Assembly (NCBI RefSeq): GCF_000170855.1
Contig: NZ_ABCQ01000017.1
Coordinates: forward strand, 1 to 64,000
DNA length: 64,000 nt
Origin: Moritella sp. PE36
Lineage (GTDB): Bacteria; Pseudomonadota; Gammaproteobacteria; Enterobacterales; Moritellaceae
Direction of reading: 5' to 3'
In this document: positions 7,636-18,001 of the stretch, one piece after another
Numbering within the stretch: position 1 is the stretch's first letter
Layout of the letters: each line of letters begins with the position of its first letter
Notes under the pieces: generated by a model
Told to the model about the DNA's origin: nothing
What the model saw: only the letters and a program-made list of their open reading frames with translations
Database searches by the model: none
Position numbers and translations under genes: made by a program

Positions 7636-7903
7636 TATATGCCCAAGCTACTTCAAAATGCACAATCAGCAAACCGAAAGAAGAGTATATTCAAGGCATG
7701 AAGTCGAGGATTTAGTTATTCTAAATCAAGACTTCATAACGCCGAAGATGCCTTCGTTCGGCTTGCCCTACGGGAGACGAGCAAGAATAACAGCACAGCG
7801 TTACAATATTTGAAAATGGAATAGCCATTATCTACATATTGCGCCTTGTGCTGTTATCCCTGCTCGTCTCTGATATAGCATCTTGAAGTAACTTGGGTAT
7901 ACC
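7636..7903. mobile_element. MITE-like palindromic element, about 268 bp
   Basis: The terminal inverted repeats are ATGCCCAAGCTACTTCAA at the left end and TTGAAGTAACTTGGGTAT at the right. Inside, GAGACGAGCAAGAATAACAG (about 7772) is complementary to CTGTTATCCCTGCTCGTCTC (about 7851-7870), so the whole unit can fold into a long hairpin. It has no transposase and lies in the 7600-8056 gap between divergent genes. Terminal sequences of the form TACCCAAGTTACTTCAAGATG are, to my knowledge, common in marine gammaproteobacterial intergenic repeats. A related short copy is at 63516-63558. Confidence 0.65.
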
Positions 7904-8056
7904 TTACGATATTGTACTCATTATTTTCCACTAAACCTTCATTTTCACTAAAATATGTTAATTAAACAGTCAAATTCAAAAAGTTAGCTGCAAACGATAA
8001 TATGATTGGCGCTTATTCAAACATACACAATACTTAATATAAATGAGTGGATAAGG

Positions 8057-9793
8057 ATGCCAAGCGTGAAACGTGAATCAATGGAATTTGATGTTGTCAT
8101 TGTCGGTGCTGGTCCCGCGGGGTTGTCTGCGGCCTGTCGCTTGCGTCAACTTGCACTTGAATCAGACACCGAACTCAGCGTTTGCGTACTCGAAAAAGCG
8201 GCCGATATCGGTGGCCATATCCTTGCAGGTACGATCTTTGAAACCCACGCATTAGACGAACTTTTCCCCGACTGGAAAAACTTAAACACACCAGTGACTA
8301 ACACAGTCAAACAAGATGATACCTGGTTACTCAAAAATGCAACCACAGCACGCCGCGTCCCTAGTATGTTAGTGCCATCAAGCTTAGACAACAAACATAA
8401 CTATATCATCAGTCTTGGCGATTTATGTATTTGGTTAGCCAAGCAAGCTGAAGATTTGGGTGTTGAAATATTCACTGGTTTTGCCGCTAATGAATTAACA
8501 TTTGATAACGATGGCAGCGTCAAAGGGGTGATCACGGGTGACATGGGTCGAGACAAACACGGTAATGAAAGAGACAATTTTATGCCGGGCATGGAACTCA
8601 TTGGTAAATATACTTTAGTCACCGAAGGATCACGCGGTCATTTAGGCAAACAATTAATCGAAAAATACCAGTTAGATAAAGACGCTGATCCACAGCATTA
8701 CGGGCTGGGCATTAAAGAACTGTGGCAAATAGATCCAGCCCTTCATCATCCGGGATTAGTCATGCACAGCATCGGCTGGCCACTAGCTGAACACGGAGCC
8801 ACTGGTGGTGGGTTTCTCTATCACGTTGGCAAAGATCAGGTTTATGTCGGTCTCATCACCGATTTAAACTACCAAAATCCCTACCTCAGTCCTTTCGAAG
8901 AATTTCAACGCCTTAAATTACATCCCTCGTTCAGCCGCTATCTAAAAGGTGGAAAACGCCTTGCTTACGGCGCCAGAACCATCACCAAGGGTGGTTATAA
9001 CTGCCTCCCTAAGATGGTGTTCCCCGGCGGCCTATTACTGGGTTGTGATGCGGGGACTTTGAATGTAGCTAAATTAAAGGGCACGCATACCGCAATGAAA
9101 ACGGGCATGATAGGTGCTGAATCGGTGTTTGCAGCAATGGCGTTAAATCGCTATAAAGCCAACGAAAAACAAGAGCAAGAACAAGACTTAAATAAAGCGT
9201 TAAACAAGGATGAAAAATTGAATGAAGAGATCGATACTGGTAACAGCCTCGAACATTTCACCTTATTGTATAAATCGTCATGGGTATATCAAGAGTTATA
9301 CCAATCCCGTAATTTTGCCCCCATTACCCACAGATGTAATGCCATGCTAGGCGTGACTTGGTTTGAACAGAACATACTGCATAAAAGCTTACCCTTTACC
9401 CTGCACGATTCAAAACCAGACCATAGCCAATTACAAAAAGTCACTCGATCGTCAGCAATCACTTACCCTAAACCAGATAACCTTTTAACCTTTGACCGCC
9501 TCAGTTCGGTGTTTTTAGCTAATATACAACATGATGCCGATCAGCCATGCCACCTTAAACTTACCGACTCCAGTATACCTATGTGTACTAACCTACCCCT
9601 CTTTGCAGAGCCTGCGCAACGTTATTGCCCTGCTGCAGTTTATGAAATAGTCACGATAGATAAAGAAGTAAAGTTCCAAATCAATGCTGAAAACTGCATC
9701 CACTGTAAAGCTTGCGACATAAAAGATCCGTCACAAAACATCGTGTGGACACCACCGGAAGGCGGCAGCGGACCTAACTATTCCGGCATGTAA
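8057..9793 (+). CDS. Electron transfer flavoprotein-ubiquinone oxidoreductase (ETF-QO)
   Basis: This enzyme takes electrons from reduced ETF (acyl-CoA and other dehydrogenases) and passes them to ubiquinone at the inner membrane. FDVVIVGAGPAGLSAACR near residue 11 is the FAD-binding Rossmann motif, with ADIGGHILAG just after. GMELIGKYTLVTEGSRGHLG lies in the middle, and GCDAGTLNVAKLKGTHTAMK is the second FAD contact. The 4Fe-4S ligands are RYCPA plus the C-terminal ENCIHCKACDIKDP (Cys about 547, 550, 553). The length, 578 residues, is normal. The frame is open from 8006, but the family N-terminus and a GAGTGG sequence favour the ATG at 8057. There is no ETF gene alongside. It is convergent with glpD across a shared terminator. 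Confidence 0.9.
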   Translation: MPSVKRESMEFDVVIVGAGPAGLSAACRLRQLALESDTELSVCVLEKAADIGGHILAGTIFETHALDELFPDWKNLNTPVTNTVKQDDTWLLKNATTARRVPSMLVPSSLDNKHNYIISLGDLCIWLAKQAEDLGVEIFTGFAANELTFDNDGSVKGVITGDMGRDKHGNERDNFMPGMELIGKYTLVTEGSRGHLGKQLIEKYQLDKDADPQHYGLGIKELWQIDPALHHPGLVMHSIGWPLAEHGATGGGFLYHVGKDQVYVGLITDLNYQNPYLSPFEEFQRLKLHPSFSRYLKGGKRLAYGARTITKGGYNCLPKMVFPGGLLLGCDAGTLNVAKLKGTHTAMKTGMIGAESVFAAMALNRYKANEKQEQEQDLNKALNKDEKLNEEIDTGNSLEHFTLLYKSSWVYQELYQSRNFAPITHRCNAMLGVTWFEQNILHKSLPFTLHDSKPDHSQLQKVTRSSAITYPKPDNLLTFDRLSSVFLANIQHDADQPCHLKLTDSSIPMCTNLPLFAEPAQRYCPAAVYEIVTIDKEVKFQINAENCIHCKACDIKDPSQNIVWTPPEGGSGPNYSGM

Positions 9794-9845
9794 TGAACAC
9801 CGCCCTTATGGCCTTACCCTTATATTCATAAAATTCAGATGTAAA

Positions 9846-9878
9846 AAAGCACAACTAATCAGTGATTAGTTGTGCTTT
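9846..9878. terminator. Bidirectional terminator between ETF-QO gene and glpD
   Basis: A 15-bp perfect stem (AAAGCACAACTAATC and its complement) encloses a three-base loop. A-runs on the left and T's on the right let it serve both converging genes. Confidence 0.75.
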
Positions 9879-9916
9879 AAGGTTAAGCTGTTTAATTAGC
9901 GCAGTGAGTTACGCAA

Positions 9917-11476
9917 TTAACCAACTTTATCTAGCTTTACCGGCTTTAGCTTTACTACTTTTGCATTGACGTAGTCAGCAACCGCCGCTTGTTGTTCTTT
10001 GCTTAAGTACAAACCAAGCTTGGTACGACGCCATAATACGTCTTCCGCTTTCTTGGCAAATTCAGTTTCAATTAAGTAATCAATTTCACGACTGTAAACA
10101 CCGTGGCCAAAGTGAATACCGAAATCAGCTTCAGATGTACATCCCGCAAATAAGTCCCAAGAATCGGTACCAAACTGATTAACATAACGCGTCGCTGTTT
10201 CAGGGTTTAACCATAAATGCTGTGAACAGATGTTTTCAACTAACTGCGCACGTGGGTAGTTAAAATCACCACCAGGAAGCGCTGTATCAGCTGTCCATGA
10301 ATCACCCATTTTATCAAAGTACGGTGAAATTAGTTTCATTGCCGACTCCGCTAGTTTACGGTAAGTCGTTAACTTGCCACCGAAGATAGATAGCAATGGC
10401 GCTTGTGTGCCTTCTTGCTCAATTTCCAGTGTGTAATCACGGGTGATTGCTTGTGGTGATGAAGATTCGTCATCACACAATGGGCGCACGCCGCTGTAAG
10501 TCCAAACCACATCACTTGGGTTAAGTTGCTTAACAAAATGTTCGTTTACCACGTCAATCAGGTAATCAACCTCATCATCAGAGATCGCGACTTTACGTGG
10601 GTCGCCAACATATTCAACATCTGTCGTACCGATAATTGAGAAGTCTTCCATGTAAGGAATAACAAAAACAATACGGTTATCTTTATTTTGGAGAATGTAA
10701 GCTTGCTCTTCGTCATGGATACGCGGGACAACGATGTGTGAACCTTTCACTAAACGAATGTTACGTGGAGAGTTTTCTTCCATGCTGTCATCGAAGAATT
10801 GTTTAACCCAAGGGCCCGCTGCGTTCACTAATGCACGAGCAGTACGCTCAAAACGAACATTAGTTTGTTCGTTTAACATAGTTACTTGCCATAAACCATC
10901 TTTACGAACGGCTTTTTCTACACGGCAATAGTTTTCAACTTCGGCGCCGTTACGTTGTGCAGCCATGGCATTTAGGATCACTAAACGCGCATCATCAACC
11001 CAGCAATCTGAATATTCAAAACCTTTGGTAATTTCTTTTTTAAGTAAGCCTGATTTCGCTAAATTTACTTGTTTACTGCCTTTTAACGTCGTACGTTTAC
11101 CCAAGTTGTCATACAAGAACAAACCTGCACGAATCAGTATTGCAGGGCGTAAGAAAGGACGATGTGGTAAACGGAAACGCATTGGTTTAACAATGTGTGG
11201 CGCTTTCTTAAGTAATACTTCACGTTCTGCTAGTGCTTCAGATACCAGACGAAATTCGTAATGTTCAAGATAACGTAAACCGCCATGAATTAGCTTAGAG
11301 CTTGCTGATGACGTTGCTGAAGCAAAATCGGCTGCTTCATATAAACCAACAGTGAGGCCTCGGCCAGCAGCATCTGCAGCAATACCTGCACCATTAATAC
11401 CGCCGCCTACAACGATCAGATCTAACACTCTATTGTTCACGTCATTGGTCATTACTTTCTGATTTCCATTATCCAT
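9917..11476 (-). CDS. glpD: Aerobic glycerol-3-phosphate dehydrogenase
   Basis: The 519-residue flavoenzyme oxidises sn-glycerol-3-phosphate to dihydroxyacetone phosphate at the inner membrane face and reduces quinone. LDLIVVGGGINGAGIAADAA (about residues 18-37) is the FAD-binding motif. SSASSKLIHGGLRYLEHYEF is the strongly conserved GlpD segment. VRPLCDDESSSPQAITRDY and LSIFGGKLTTYRKLAE are the second conserved block. The C-terminal helical cap (ENICSQHLWL...VLWRRTKLGLYL) is complete. It is a separate transcription unit downstream of glpFK, with its own leader containing several TCGAA half-sites that resemble GlpR operators. The N-terminus is somewhat long; a Met at residue 9 is an alternative start. 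Confidence 0.95.
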   Translation of the reverse strand: MDNGNQKVMTNDVNNRVLDLIVVGGGINGAGIAADAAGRGLTVGLYEAADFASATSSASSKLIHGGLRYLEHYEFRLVSEALAEREVLLKKAPHIVKPMRFRLPHRPFLRPAILIRAGLFLYDNLGKRTTLKGSKQVNLAKSGLLKKEITKGFEYSDCWVDDARLVILNAMAAQRNGAEVENYCRVEKAVRKDGLWQVTMLNEQTNVRFERTARALVNAAGPWVKQFFDDSMEENSPRNIRLVKGSHIVVPRIHDEEQAYILQNKDNRIVFVIPYMEDFSIIGTTDVEYVGDPRKVAISDDEVDYLIDVVNEHFVKQLNPSDVVWTYSGVRPLCDDESSSPQAITRDYTLEIEQEGTQAPLLSIFGGKLTTYRKLAESAMKLISPYFDKMGDSWTADTALPGGDFNYPRAQLVENICSQHLWLNPETATRYVNQFGTDSWDLFAGCTSEADFGIHFGHGVYSREIDYLIETEFAKKAEDVLWRRTKLGLYLSKEQQAAVADYVNAKVVKLKPVKLDKVG

Positions 11477-11823
11477 ACTAAACTCACTTTAATACATTCT
11501 TGTTTGAGCGAACGACCGCTATCGAACATCTGCAACTAATATAGAACATTTTTCTATTAAAATCACCACTTACTTTCGAATGCGCGCATTTATTTTTACA
11601 TTTCGAACATTTAACTTTGGGTTTAGCCGACTGTGAATGCTCGAATGACGATTAAACATTAAAACCATGTCAACATGATGACAAACATAGACCAAATAAT
11701 GCCAAAACACATAAAAAATCAAAAAAAAGAGCGCCACTATATAAACACTTTCTATTTATATAACCGGCACTCTTTCTATTTAGACTAGGATGACGACCTA
11801 TTGGCAATCAAACTCAAACACGA
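11477..11823. promoter_or_regulatory. glpD leader with GlpR-like half-sites
   Basis: Within 11505-11660 I read GAGCGAACGACCGC, TATCGAACATC, TTACTTTCGAATGC, CATTTCGAACATTT and AATGCTCGAATGACG. The half-site CGAACAT / ATGTTCG is the core of the E. coli GlpR operator, so several sites probably control glpD. Exact operator boundaries cannot be fixed by eye. The region also holds the glpK terminator. Confidence 0.5.
11727..11775 (-). terminator. Terminator of the glpFK operon
   Basis: Read on the minus strand, AAAGAGTGCCGGTTATATAAA pairs imperfectly with TTTATATAGTGGCGCTCTTT and is followed by a run of eight T's and a second T-rich stretch. Confidence 0.65.
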
Positions 11824-13356
11824 TTACAGTAAATCGTCTTCTTCGTCATGACCTTCAGACCATGACTGTGCCGCTTTAACAGCACGTTTCCAACCACGGT
11901 AACGACGTTGACGTTTCACTTCATCATCGTGTGGTACAAATGATTTTTCGATAACAGCTTTATCAGAAAGTTCATCGAGACCATCCCAGAAACCAACAGC
12001 CAGACCAGCAAGGTATGCAGCACCTAGCGCAGTTACTTCTGTTACAGCCGGACGTAATACCGTTGTATTTAGTACATCAGCTTGGAATTGCATTAGGAAG
12101 TTATTTGCTACTGCACCGCCATCTACACGTAATTCAGCTAATTTGATACCTGAATCTGCTTGCATTGCATCAAGTACATCACGTGTTTGATAGGCAATAC
12201 TTTCTAGTGTTGCACGGATAATGTGGTTTGCACCCACACCACGTGTTAGACCAACGATCGTACCACGTGCATATGCATCCCAGTACGGAGCGCCTAAACC
12301 AGTAAATGCAGGAACAACATAAACACCGTTTGATGAGTCTACTTTGGTGGCAAAATATTCAGAATCTTTCGCATCGGCAAGTAATTTCATTTCGTCACGT
12401 AACCATTGGATAGAAGCTCCACCCATGAATACTGCGCCTTCAAGTGCATAGGCAACTTCACCGCGTGGACCACATGCTAAGGTAGTTAATAGACCATTTT
12501 GCGATGTTACTTTTTCTTTACCCGTATTCATTAATAAGAAACAACCAGTACCATACGTGTTTTTCGCTTGACCTTGCTCTACACACATTTGACCGTAAAG
12601 TGCAGCTTGTTGATCACCAGCAATACCAGCAAGAGGGATACGCGTACCGCCCTTACCACCGATGTTCATTTGACCATACACTTCTGAAGAAGATTTCACT
12701 TCTGCCATCATTGATAGTGGAATATCAAGGATCTTAAGTAGTTTTTCATCCCACTGTAGTGTATTGATATTAAACAGCATTGTACGTGATGCATTCGTGT
12801 GGTCTGTTACATGAACGCGTCCTTGGGTCATTTTCCAAACTAACCAAGTATCAACGGTACCGAACAATAGTTTACCGGCTTCAGCGTCTTCACGTGCACC
12901 CTCTACATTATCAAGGATCCATTTAATTTTTGTACCTGAGAAGTACGGGTCAACAACAAGGCCTGTATTTTCACGAACATACTCTTCAAAACCTGCATCT
13001 TGTGCTTTTAATTTATCGCACATATCCGCGGTACGACGACACTGCCATACGATTGCATTATAAACTGGCTTGCCTGTTTCTTTATTCCAAACAATAGTCG
13101 TTTCACGTTGGTTGGTAATACCGATAGCGGCGATTTCATCGCTGGTGATACCTGTTTTCGCTAATACTTCAACTAACACTGAACTCTGAGTTGCATAAAT
13201 TTCAAGTGGATCATGTTCAACCCAACCGGCTTGCGGATAGATTTGCGTAAATTCACGTTGAGAAACGCTGACAATATTTGCATCGTGGTCAAGAATAACG
13301 GCACGAGAACTAGTTGTACCTTGGTCTAAAGCAATAATGTATTTTTTCTCAGTCAT
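11824..13356 (-). CDS. glpK: Glycerol kinase
   Basis: The 510-residue FGGY kinase makes sn-glycerol-3-phosphate from glycerol and ATP in the cytosol. [14 protein letters not shown] (about residues 8-21) is the phosphate-1 motif, NQRETTIVW the glycerol-contacting segment, and [20 protein letters not shown] and [15 protein letters not shown] conserved catalytic blocks. [16 protein letters not shown] and [19 protein letters not shown] follow in the C-terminal ATPase lobe. The length is usual for the family. AAGGACTT precedes the ATG. It lies 154 bases downstream of glpF on the same strand, the normal glpFK operon, and ends at a strong minus-strand terminator. The C-terminus is acidic ([10 protein letters not shown]). 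Confidence 0.96.
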   Translation of the reverse strand: MTEKKYIIALDQGTTSSRAVILDHDANIVSVSQREFTQIYPQAGWVEHDPLEIYATQSSVLVEVLAKTGITSDEIAAIGITNQRETTIVWNKETGKPVYNAIVWQCRRTADMCDKLKAQDAGFEEYVRENTGLVVDPYFSGTKIKWILDNVEGAREDAEAGKLLFGTVDTWLVWKMTQGRVHVTDHTNASRTMLFNINTLQWDEKLLKILDIPLSMMAEVKSSSEVYGQMNIGGKGGTRIPLAGIAGDQQAALYGQMCVEQGQAKNTYGTGCFLLMNTGKEKVTSQNGLLTTLACGPRGEVAYALEGAVFMGGASIQWLRDEMKLLADAKDSEYFATKVDSSNGVYVVPAFTGLGAPYWDAYARGTIVGLTRGVGANHIIRATLESIAYQTRDVLDAMQADSGIKLAELRVDGGAVANNFLMQFQADVLNTTVLRPAVTEVTALGAAYLAGLAVGFWDGLDELSDKAVIEKSFVPHDDEVKRQRRYRGWKRAVKAAQSWSEGHDEEDDLL

Positions 13357-13510
13357 TATGAAGTCCTTTTAATTTCATTTGGTAGAGTACTTTATACTTA
13401 GTGTTTAAAGTAATAGGTCTTATTTTACTTATTCGTGGTAAACAATATCGTATTCAAAGTCGATTAGGTATTATTCAACATTTATTAAACAATGATTCAT
13501 CGTTGCCAGA

Positions 13511-14368
13511 TTATACTTTAGCAACTTCACCTTCAGCGGATTCATCATCACACTGGTTTGGGATAGTACAACCGTGACCTGCTGATGGTAGAAATTGACC
13601 AATCACTTTTGGATATAACCAGCCACCGAAACATGCACCTACAATTGGGCCTAAGATTGGTACGATGAAGTAAGGAATATCTTTAGCACCTGTTAGTGCG
13701 TAGTCCCAACCTGCGAAATAAGCGAATAGTTTAGGACCAAAGTCACGTGCAGGGTTCATTGCAAAACCAGTTAGTGGACCTAAAGAACCACCGATAACTG
13801 CAATTAGTACACCGATAAGTACTGGGTTCATTGCGCCGCGTGGTTCACCGTTACTTTCATCACCCAATGCTAAAATAGCAAACATCAATACCGCAGTGAT
13901 CACGAACTCAACCGCAAATGCACCAATGAATGTTAATGATGGATGTGGGTAAGTTGAGAAAATACCTGCTGTCGATAATGCCGCTTCACTGCTACGTAGG
14001 AAACCGTTTGCGATTTCGTAGTCAGTAAATAAGTTGCTATATAAGCCGTATACTAAAGCTGCTGAGCAGAAAGCACCGGATAGTTGCGCGAAAATATAAG
14101 GTAATACTTTGCTTTTATCAAATCCGTGAAAAGCTGCTAAAGCAATCGTCACAGCTGGGTTAATGTGAGCACCAGAAACACCAGCGGTACAGTAAATAGC
14201 AATTGCTACACCCATACCCCAGATAATACTGATTTCCCATTGACCAAAACTAGCGCCTGTTAATACTAATGCCGCTACACAGCCGACACCAAAAAATATT
14301 AACAGTCCAGTACCAATAAACTCAGCTAGGCATTCGCCCATCAGAGTACGTTGTTTATTGTTAGCCAT
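13511..14368 (-). CDS. glpF: Glycerol facilitator (aquaglyceroporin)
   Basis: The 285-residue inner-membrane channel carries both pore motifs: GAHINPAVTIA (NPA at 70-72) and FAMNPARDFGPK (NPA at 205-207, followed by the selectivity Arg208 and the glycerol-channel Asp209 that marks aquaglyceroporins over aquaporins). Six hydrophobic spans are visible. It allows passive glycerol entry; GlpK traps it as glycerol-3-phosphate. AAGGA eight bases before the ATG supports the start. It is the first gene of the glpFK operon. AATGTTCG (14407-14414) and GCGTTCGAGC (about 14472) upstream look like GlpR half-sites. Confidence 0.95.
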   Translation of the reverse strand: MANNKQRTLMGECLAEFIGTGLLIFFGVGCVAALVLTGASFGQWEISIIWGMGVAIAIYCTAGVSGAHINPAVTIALAAFHGFDKSKVLPYIFAQLSGAFCSAALVYGLYSNLFTDYEIANGFLRSSEAALSTAGIFSTYPHPSLTFIGAFAVEFVITAVLMFAILALGDESNGEPRGAMNPVLIGVLIAVIGGSLGPLTGFAMNPARDFGPKLFAYFAGWDYALTGAKDIPYFIVPILGPIVGACFGGWLYPKVIGQFLPSAGHGCTIPNQCDDESAEGEVAKV

Positions 14369-14888
14369 GATTCATTCCTTTGTTTTATTTTATGTAGGGT
14401 GTACACAATGTTCGTGTGGATTTGAATTTACACTTTTAATACATAATTAAAACAAATAAAGAATAAAAATGAGCGTTCGAGCACAAAAATACGCTCAAAT
14501 GAGACATGCTGAATCAAATTTACTTACAAAATACTCAGTATCGAGCTGGTTTGACCAGGTTGTAGACACTCACTCGTTAGGTATAATACATTCGCTTAAC
14601 ATACCTATTACTTTAGTGATATTTTTGTTCGCGATGGATGGCATTCACTCTAACTTAGTGATAAACGCTTAACCCTAGTGCCAAGTTAGTTTTTAATTAT
14701 AAACTCATGAGAAAAATGAAAAATAAAAGGGATACCTATTGAATCGAAGCAAGGTTCAATAGGTATTGTTGTAATAATGATTGTAATTATAGCGGCTACT
14801 GAGGAATTTAAACATGAGCACTTGATTTCGATATCGCACTTTTAATTAGCATCCGTTAAATTGAACCGATCCAACTTTTATGGGGGCA
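14369..14888. other. glpF upstream region and DGC downstream gap
   Basis: The right part of this gap follows the 3' end of the GGDEF gene and the left part is the glpF control region. It holds GlpR-like half-sites AATGTTCG (14407-14414) and GAGCGTTCGAGC (about 14470-14481), and a perfect 12-bp inverted repeat (14732-14766). A 67-codon frame from 14469 has no family features and no ribosome-binding site. Confidence 0.45.
14732..14766. terminator. Perfect 12-bp inverted repeat, probable terminator
   Basis: ATACCTATTGAA and TTCAATAGGTAT enclose an 11-base loop. It lies about 120 bases past the stop of the GGDEF gene (minus strand) with an A-rich stretch on that side, so it may end that transcript. 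The AT-rich stem is unusual for a terminator. Confidence 0.4.
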
Positions 14889-16364
14889 TTAGGGTTCCAG
14901 TGAGTTACTGCCATTAAAGTCGCCATATAACACACGATTTTTGCCCGCGATCTTGGCTTCATACAAGAGTGCATCGGCTTGCTTCATGATACTTTCGATT
15001 AATTTAATCTGATCAATTGATGACGTTGTCACAGCCCCACCAGACATGGTCACGTGAAACTCAATATCTTCACTGTAATGTGGTAAGTTCGCTACCGCTT
15101 CACAGATGCGTTCAAATATATTAATTTGTTTATTATCTTTGTTATAAGCGATCAGCAAACCAAATTCTTCACCACCGAGACGTAATAATATGTCCTTTTC
15201 ACGGATTTGTTGCTGAATAACGGTTGCAACTCGGATCAATACGTCATCACCAACCGGGTGACCATACGTATCGTTAACGTGCTTAAAATTATCTAAATCA
15301 ATGATCATAAAAGAATAATATTGATGACGTTCTACACTTTTCAGTGCCGCCATAAAACCACGGCGATTTAATAAGCCCGTTAGCGGATCATGATGTGATT
15401 CAGTCGCTAATTTTTGCGATACCGTACGTAAATTCAAGGTATATAGCACCCAGCCAGCCAGTACAATAGCAATGAAATAGAAAGCGATATCAACAAGGCT
15501 GTTTTTAATTAAATAGGTAAGTTGATCACTCACTGAATTAGGCATAACTAAACGTAAATCGCTGGCTAAACCATCAAAGCTGAGCGGATCACTAAGTAGT
15601 GAATCACCAGGTATCGGCTTCGGATCATTAATAATGTGGAAGTCTGAGTCTATTCCTGCAACCAGATCCTCCCATAAAATGTCCATATTAAGCACACCGT
15701 AGAACTTTTTATTCATAAAAATAGCAATGGAGAAAGTAATAACGTCTTTATTTAAACTAAAATCTGCATAAGGACCCGAAATGAAAATATTGTTGCCCAG
15801 ATTTTCAATACCCACACTGAATACCTTTTGCATATAAGGTCGTGTAAATAGTTTACTTTCAAATTCACTGGGCTTGATTACCAACGCATTATATTTTGGT
15901 GAGGTGATCACAAATTTATCCATAGAGATAAAATAAAGACTAATCACATCTTCTGCGCGGCCTGCCAAAAATGTCATCATTGGTGCGATCTTAATAGTCT
16001 CAGTGATCTTATCGTGTAATACCGAATTTGGCTCACAACCGGAACCATCACTTACCACTAAAAAATTGGTTTCAAAGTCGTACATTTGCTCACGACTCGG
16101 ATTTTTTGATATTTGACAGGTATTATCTTCGGTACGCTTAAAGTTCAAGTTTGCCTTATTCGCTAATGGATCACTTAAACTGCTCAGTTGTGACATGCCA
16201 TATTGGATAGCTTGAAGTTGATAGAAAAGTTCACCTAAACGCCCCTCTACCACTTGAAATGATTGTTGAAATTTATCTAACTGTTTGCTCTCAGAACGGT
16301 TGATCTGATAAATAAGAATGACACTGATAATAACAACTAAGTAAGTAACAACTCTATATTTCAA
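14889..16364 (-). CDS. Membrane diguanylate cyclase with periplasmic sensor (GGDEF)
   Basis: The 491-residue protein makes cyclic di-GMP from two GTP. One membrane helix lies at about 3-21, a periplasmic sensor of roughly 265 residues follows (dCache-like by size; the fold is not certain), then a second helix around 290-312. The GGDEF domain begins at SHHDPLTGLLNRRGF. The active loop is GGEEF (397-401), and the product-inhibition I-site REKD sits five residues before it (388-391), so feedback control is likely. FMIIDLDNFKHVNDTYGH holds the metal-binding Asp. The start is TTG at 16364 with AGGTG just upstream. It is a single gene; the signal sensed is unknown. Confidence 0.88.
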   Translation of the reverse strand: MKYRVVTYLVVIISVILIYQINRSESKQLDKFQQSFQVVEGRLGELFYQLQAIQYGMSQLSSLSDPLANKANLNFKRTEDNTCQISKNPSREQMYDFETNFLVVSDGSGCEPNSVLHDKITETIKIAPMMTFLAGRAEDVISLYFISMDKFVITSPKYNALVIKPSEFESKLFTRPYMQKVFSVGIENLGNNIFISGPYADFSLNKDVITFSIAIFMNKKFYGVLNMDILWEDLVAGIDSDFHIINDPKPIPGDSLLSDPLSFDGLASDLRLVMPNSVSDQLTYLIKNSLVDIAFYFIAIVLAGWVLYTLNLRTVSQKLATESHHDPLTGLLNRRGFMAALKSVERHQYYSFMIIDLDNFKHVNDTYGHPVGDDVLIRVATVIQQQIREKDILLRLGGEEFGLLIAYNKDNKQINIFERICEAVANLPHYSEDIEFHVTMSGGAVTTSSIDQIKLIESIMKQADALLYEAKIAGKNRVLYGDFNGSNSLEP

Positions 16365-16565
16365 GATACACCTGTTCTTCGTATAATTTGGGCTAAGGAT
16401 GATATACCGATTACATCTTAATGACTATATACAATATAGTATTAATAAGTAATTAGAACATTATGTTACGCAAAAACATAAAATTAAAGCATAATCTAAC
16501 GTCTGTTATCACATCGCCAACACAAATTAAGAATAAAAACTAATCATAAGGTAATGATTTATTAA

Positions 16566-16594
16566 ACAAAAAAGGCCACATCAAGCAACCTTCT
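16566..16594 (-). terminator. Weak terminator after the DASS transporter pseudogene
   Basis: On the minus strand AAGG...CCTT forms a short imperfect stem followed by six T's and TTGTTT. Confidence 0.35.
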
Positions 16595-16635
16595 CATTTA
16601 TAGGTGGGGAGCATATTAGTTCAGGACTTGTCGAC

Positions 16636-18001
16636 CTATGACCAGAATAACCACGCCACTATCGACAATACAAAGATACAAATTAAGTTGAGGTAGATAC
16701 CTACACGCATCATTTCTGATTGCTTAATATGTCCAGTACTAAATACAATAGCATTAGGCGGCGTTGCCACAGGTAACATAAAGGCACAGGATGCCGCAAT
16801 TGCGATCAAGACAGAAAGAATAACCGGTGACATACCAAGCGCCTCCGCAACCCCAGCAAACACCGGTATTACTGGCAAACTCAGTTAACATCACCACAAA
16901 CGCAACAATGGTTAAGATAATAATGACCATACCCGCTTGTGAAAGCACATCACTCAAGCTTTCAGCTAAGAATACACTGGCACCCGTGGCTTTTAAAATA
17001 TTACTTAAACAAATACCACCACCAAATAACAGTAATACACCCCAATCTGTGGTTTTCTCAATATCTTTCCAGTGAACCACGCGCGCGACGCCGACTAATA
17101 CAATTGCCATTAATGCTACTAACGTATCAAACTTAGAAAAACCACCCAGCATCGCATTAACGGGCTTACTGAATATCCATAAAAATACCGTTAATGCAAA
17201 GATAGCGAGAGTAACAATTTTACCTTTATCCCACTCAATTGGTTTGTGGTCTAATTCGAATACTTCATTAAGATTTGGCTTAAGCAGCATGTACAGCACA
17301 CCAACCGTCACAGGCAATAATATCAAGGAAATTGGTACACCGTATGACATCCACTCCGTAAAGCTCAAATCAAGTTGTGCCGCGGCAATCGCATTGGGTG
17401 GACTACCGACAATTGTGGCAATACCACCGATACTCGCACAATAAGCAATACCAAGCAGGACAAATACATACGTATTGTGACCGGTTTTTGTATTTACTTT
17501 ATTTAATACACCGAGCACCAGAGGTAGCATCATCGCAGTTGTTGCGGTGTTACTGATCCACATAGACAAACCAGCTGTTACACCAAATAACATAAATACT
17601 GCAACATCCATTCTGCCTTTCGCCAGTACTAAAACTTTATCTGCAATCGCTTTATCTAACTCTTGTCTGTGCAAAGCCGCTGCCAGCGCAAAACCACCAA
17701 GGAACAAAAAGATGATTGGATTAGAAAAGTTATTTAACGCCGTTTGTGTATCAAACACCCCAAAAACGACTGCCAGCACAGGCACTAATATAGCGGTAAT
17801 ACTGACATGCAGCGCTTCGGTTAACCACAAAATAGCGACAAAACTCAGAATACTAAGCCCTAATACTACGTCCTTTTCAAAGGGCAAAAAATTATATAAT
17901 AAGGCAAATAAAATAACATCTAGAATAACAATAACGCTGTTTTTATTTGTCAGCCACTCCATTGTATTGGTGGGTAGCGGTAGACTTTCATTTTTATTCA
18001 T
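16636..18001 (-). pseudogene. DASS/SLC13 sodium:carboxylate symporter, frameshifted
   Basis: Two overlapping frames together make one divalent-anion:sodium symporter. The first frame (from 18001) runs through the N-terminal repeat, with [14 protein letters not shown] (the first SNT sodium motif) and [17 protein letters not shown], to LTEFASNT, then breaks into nonsense. The second frame (from about 16872) resumes at [19 protein letters not shown] and runs to the normal end, including [19 protein letters not shown]. The break lies inside the second SNT motif: by family pattern roughly 23 bases encoding TASAALL are missing at about 16864-16872. The start at 18001 is preferred over 18046 because GGAGCT precedes it. 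Either a true pseudogene or a sequence error; a two-piece functional protein is unlikely. Confidence 0.8.

Noticed and set aside
7460-7813. 117-codon frame antisense to the binding-protein gene start
   Set aside because: It is a shadow of the signal-peptide region and runs into the hairpin element; no independent support.
14469-14672. 67-codon frame between glpF and the GGDEF gene
   Set aside because: No ribosome-binding site, no family features, and it begins on a GlpR-like site in the glpF control region.
16636-16878. Separate 80-residue gene
   Set aside because: It continues the DASS transporter across a frameshift and has no start signals of its own.
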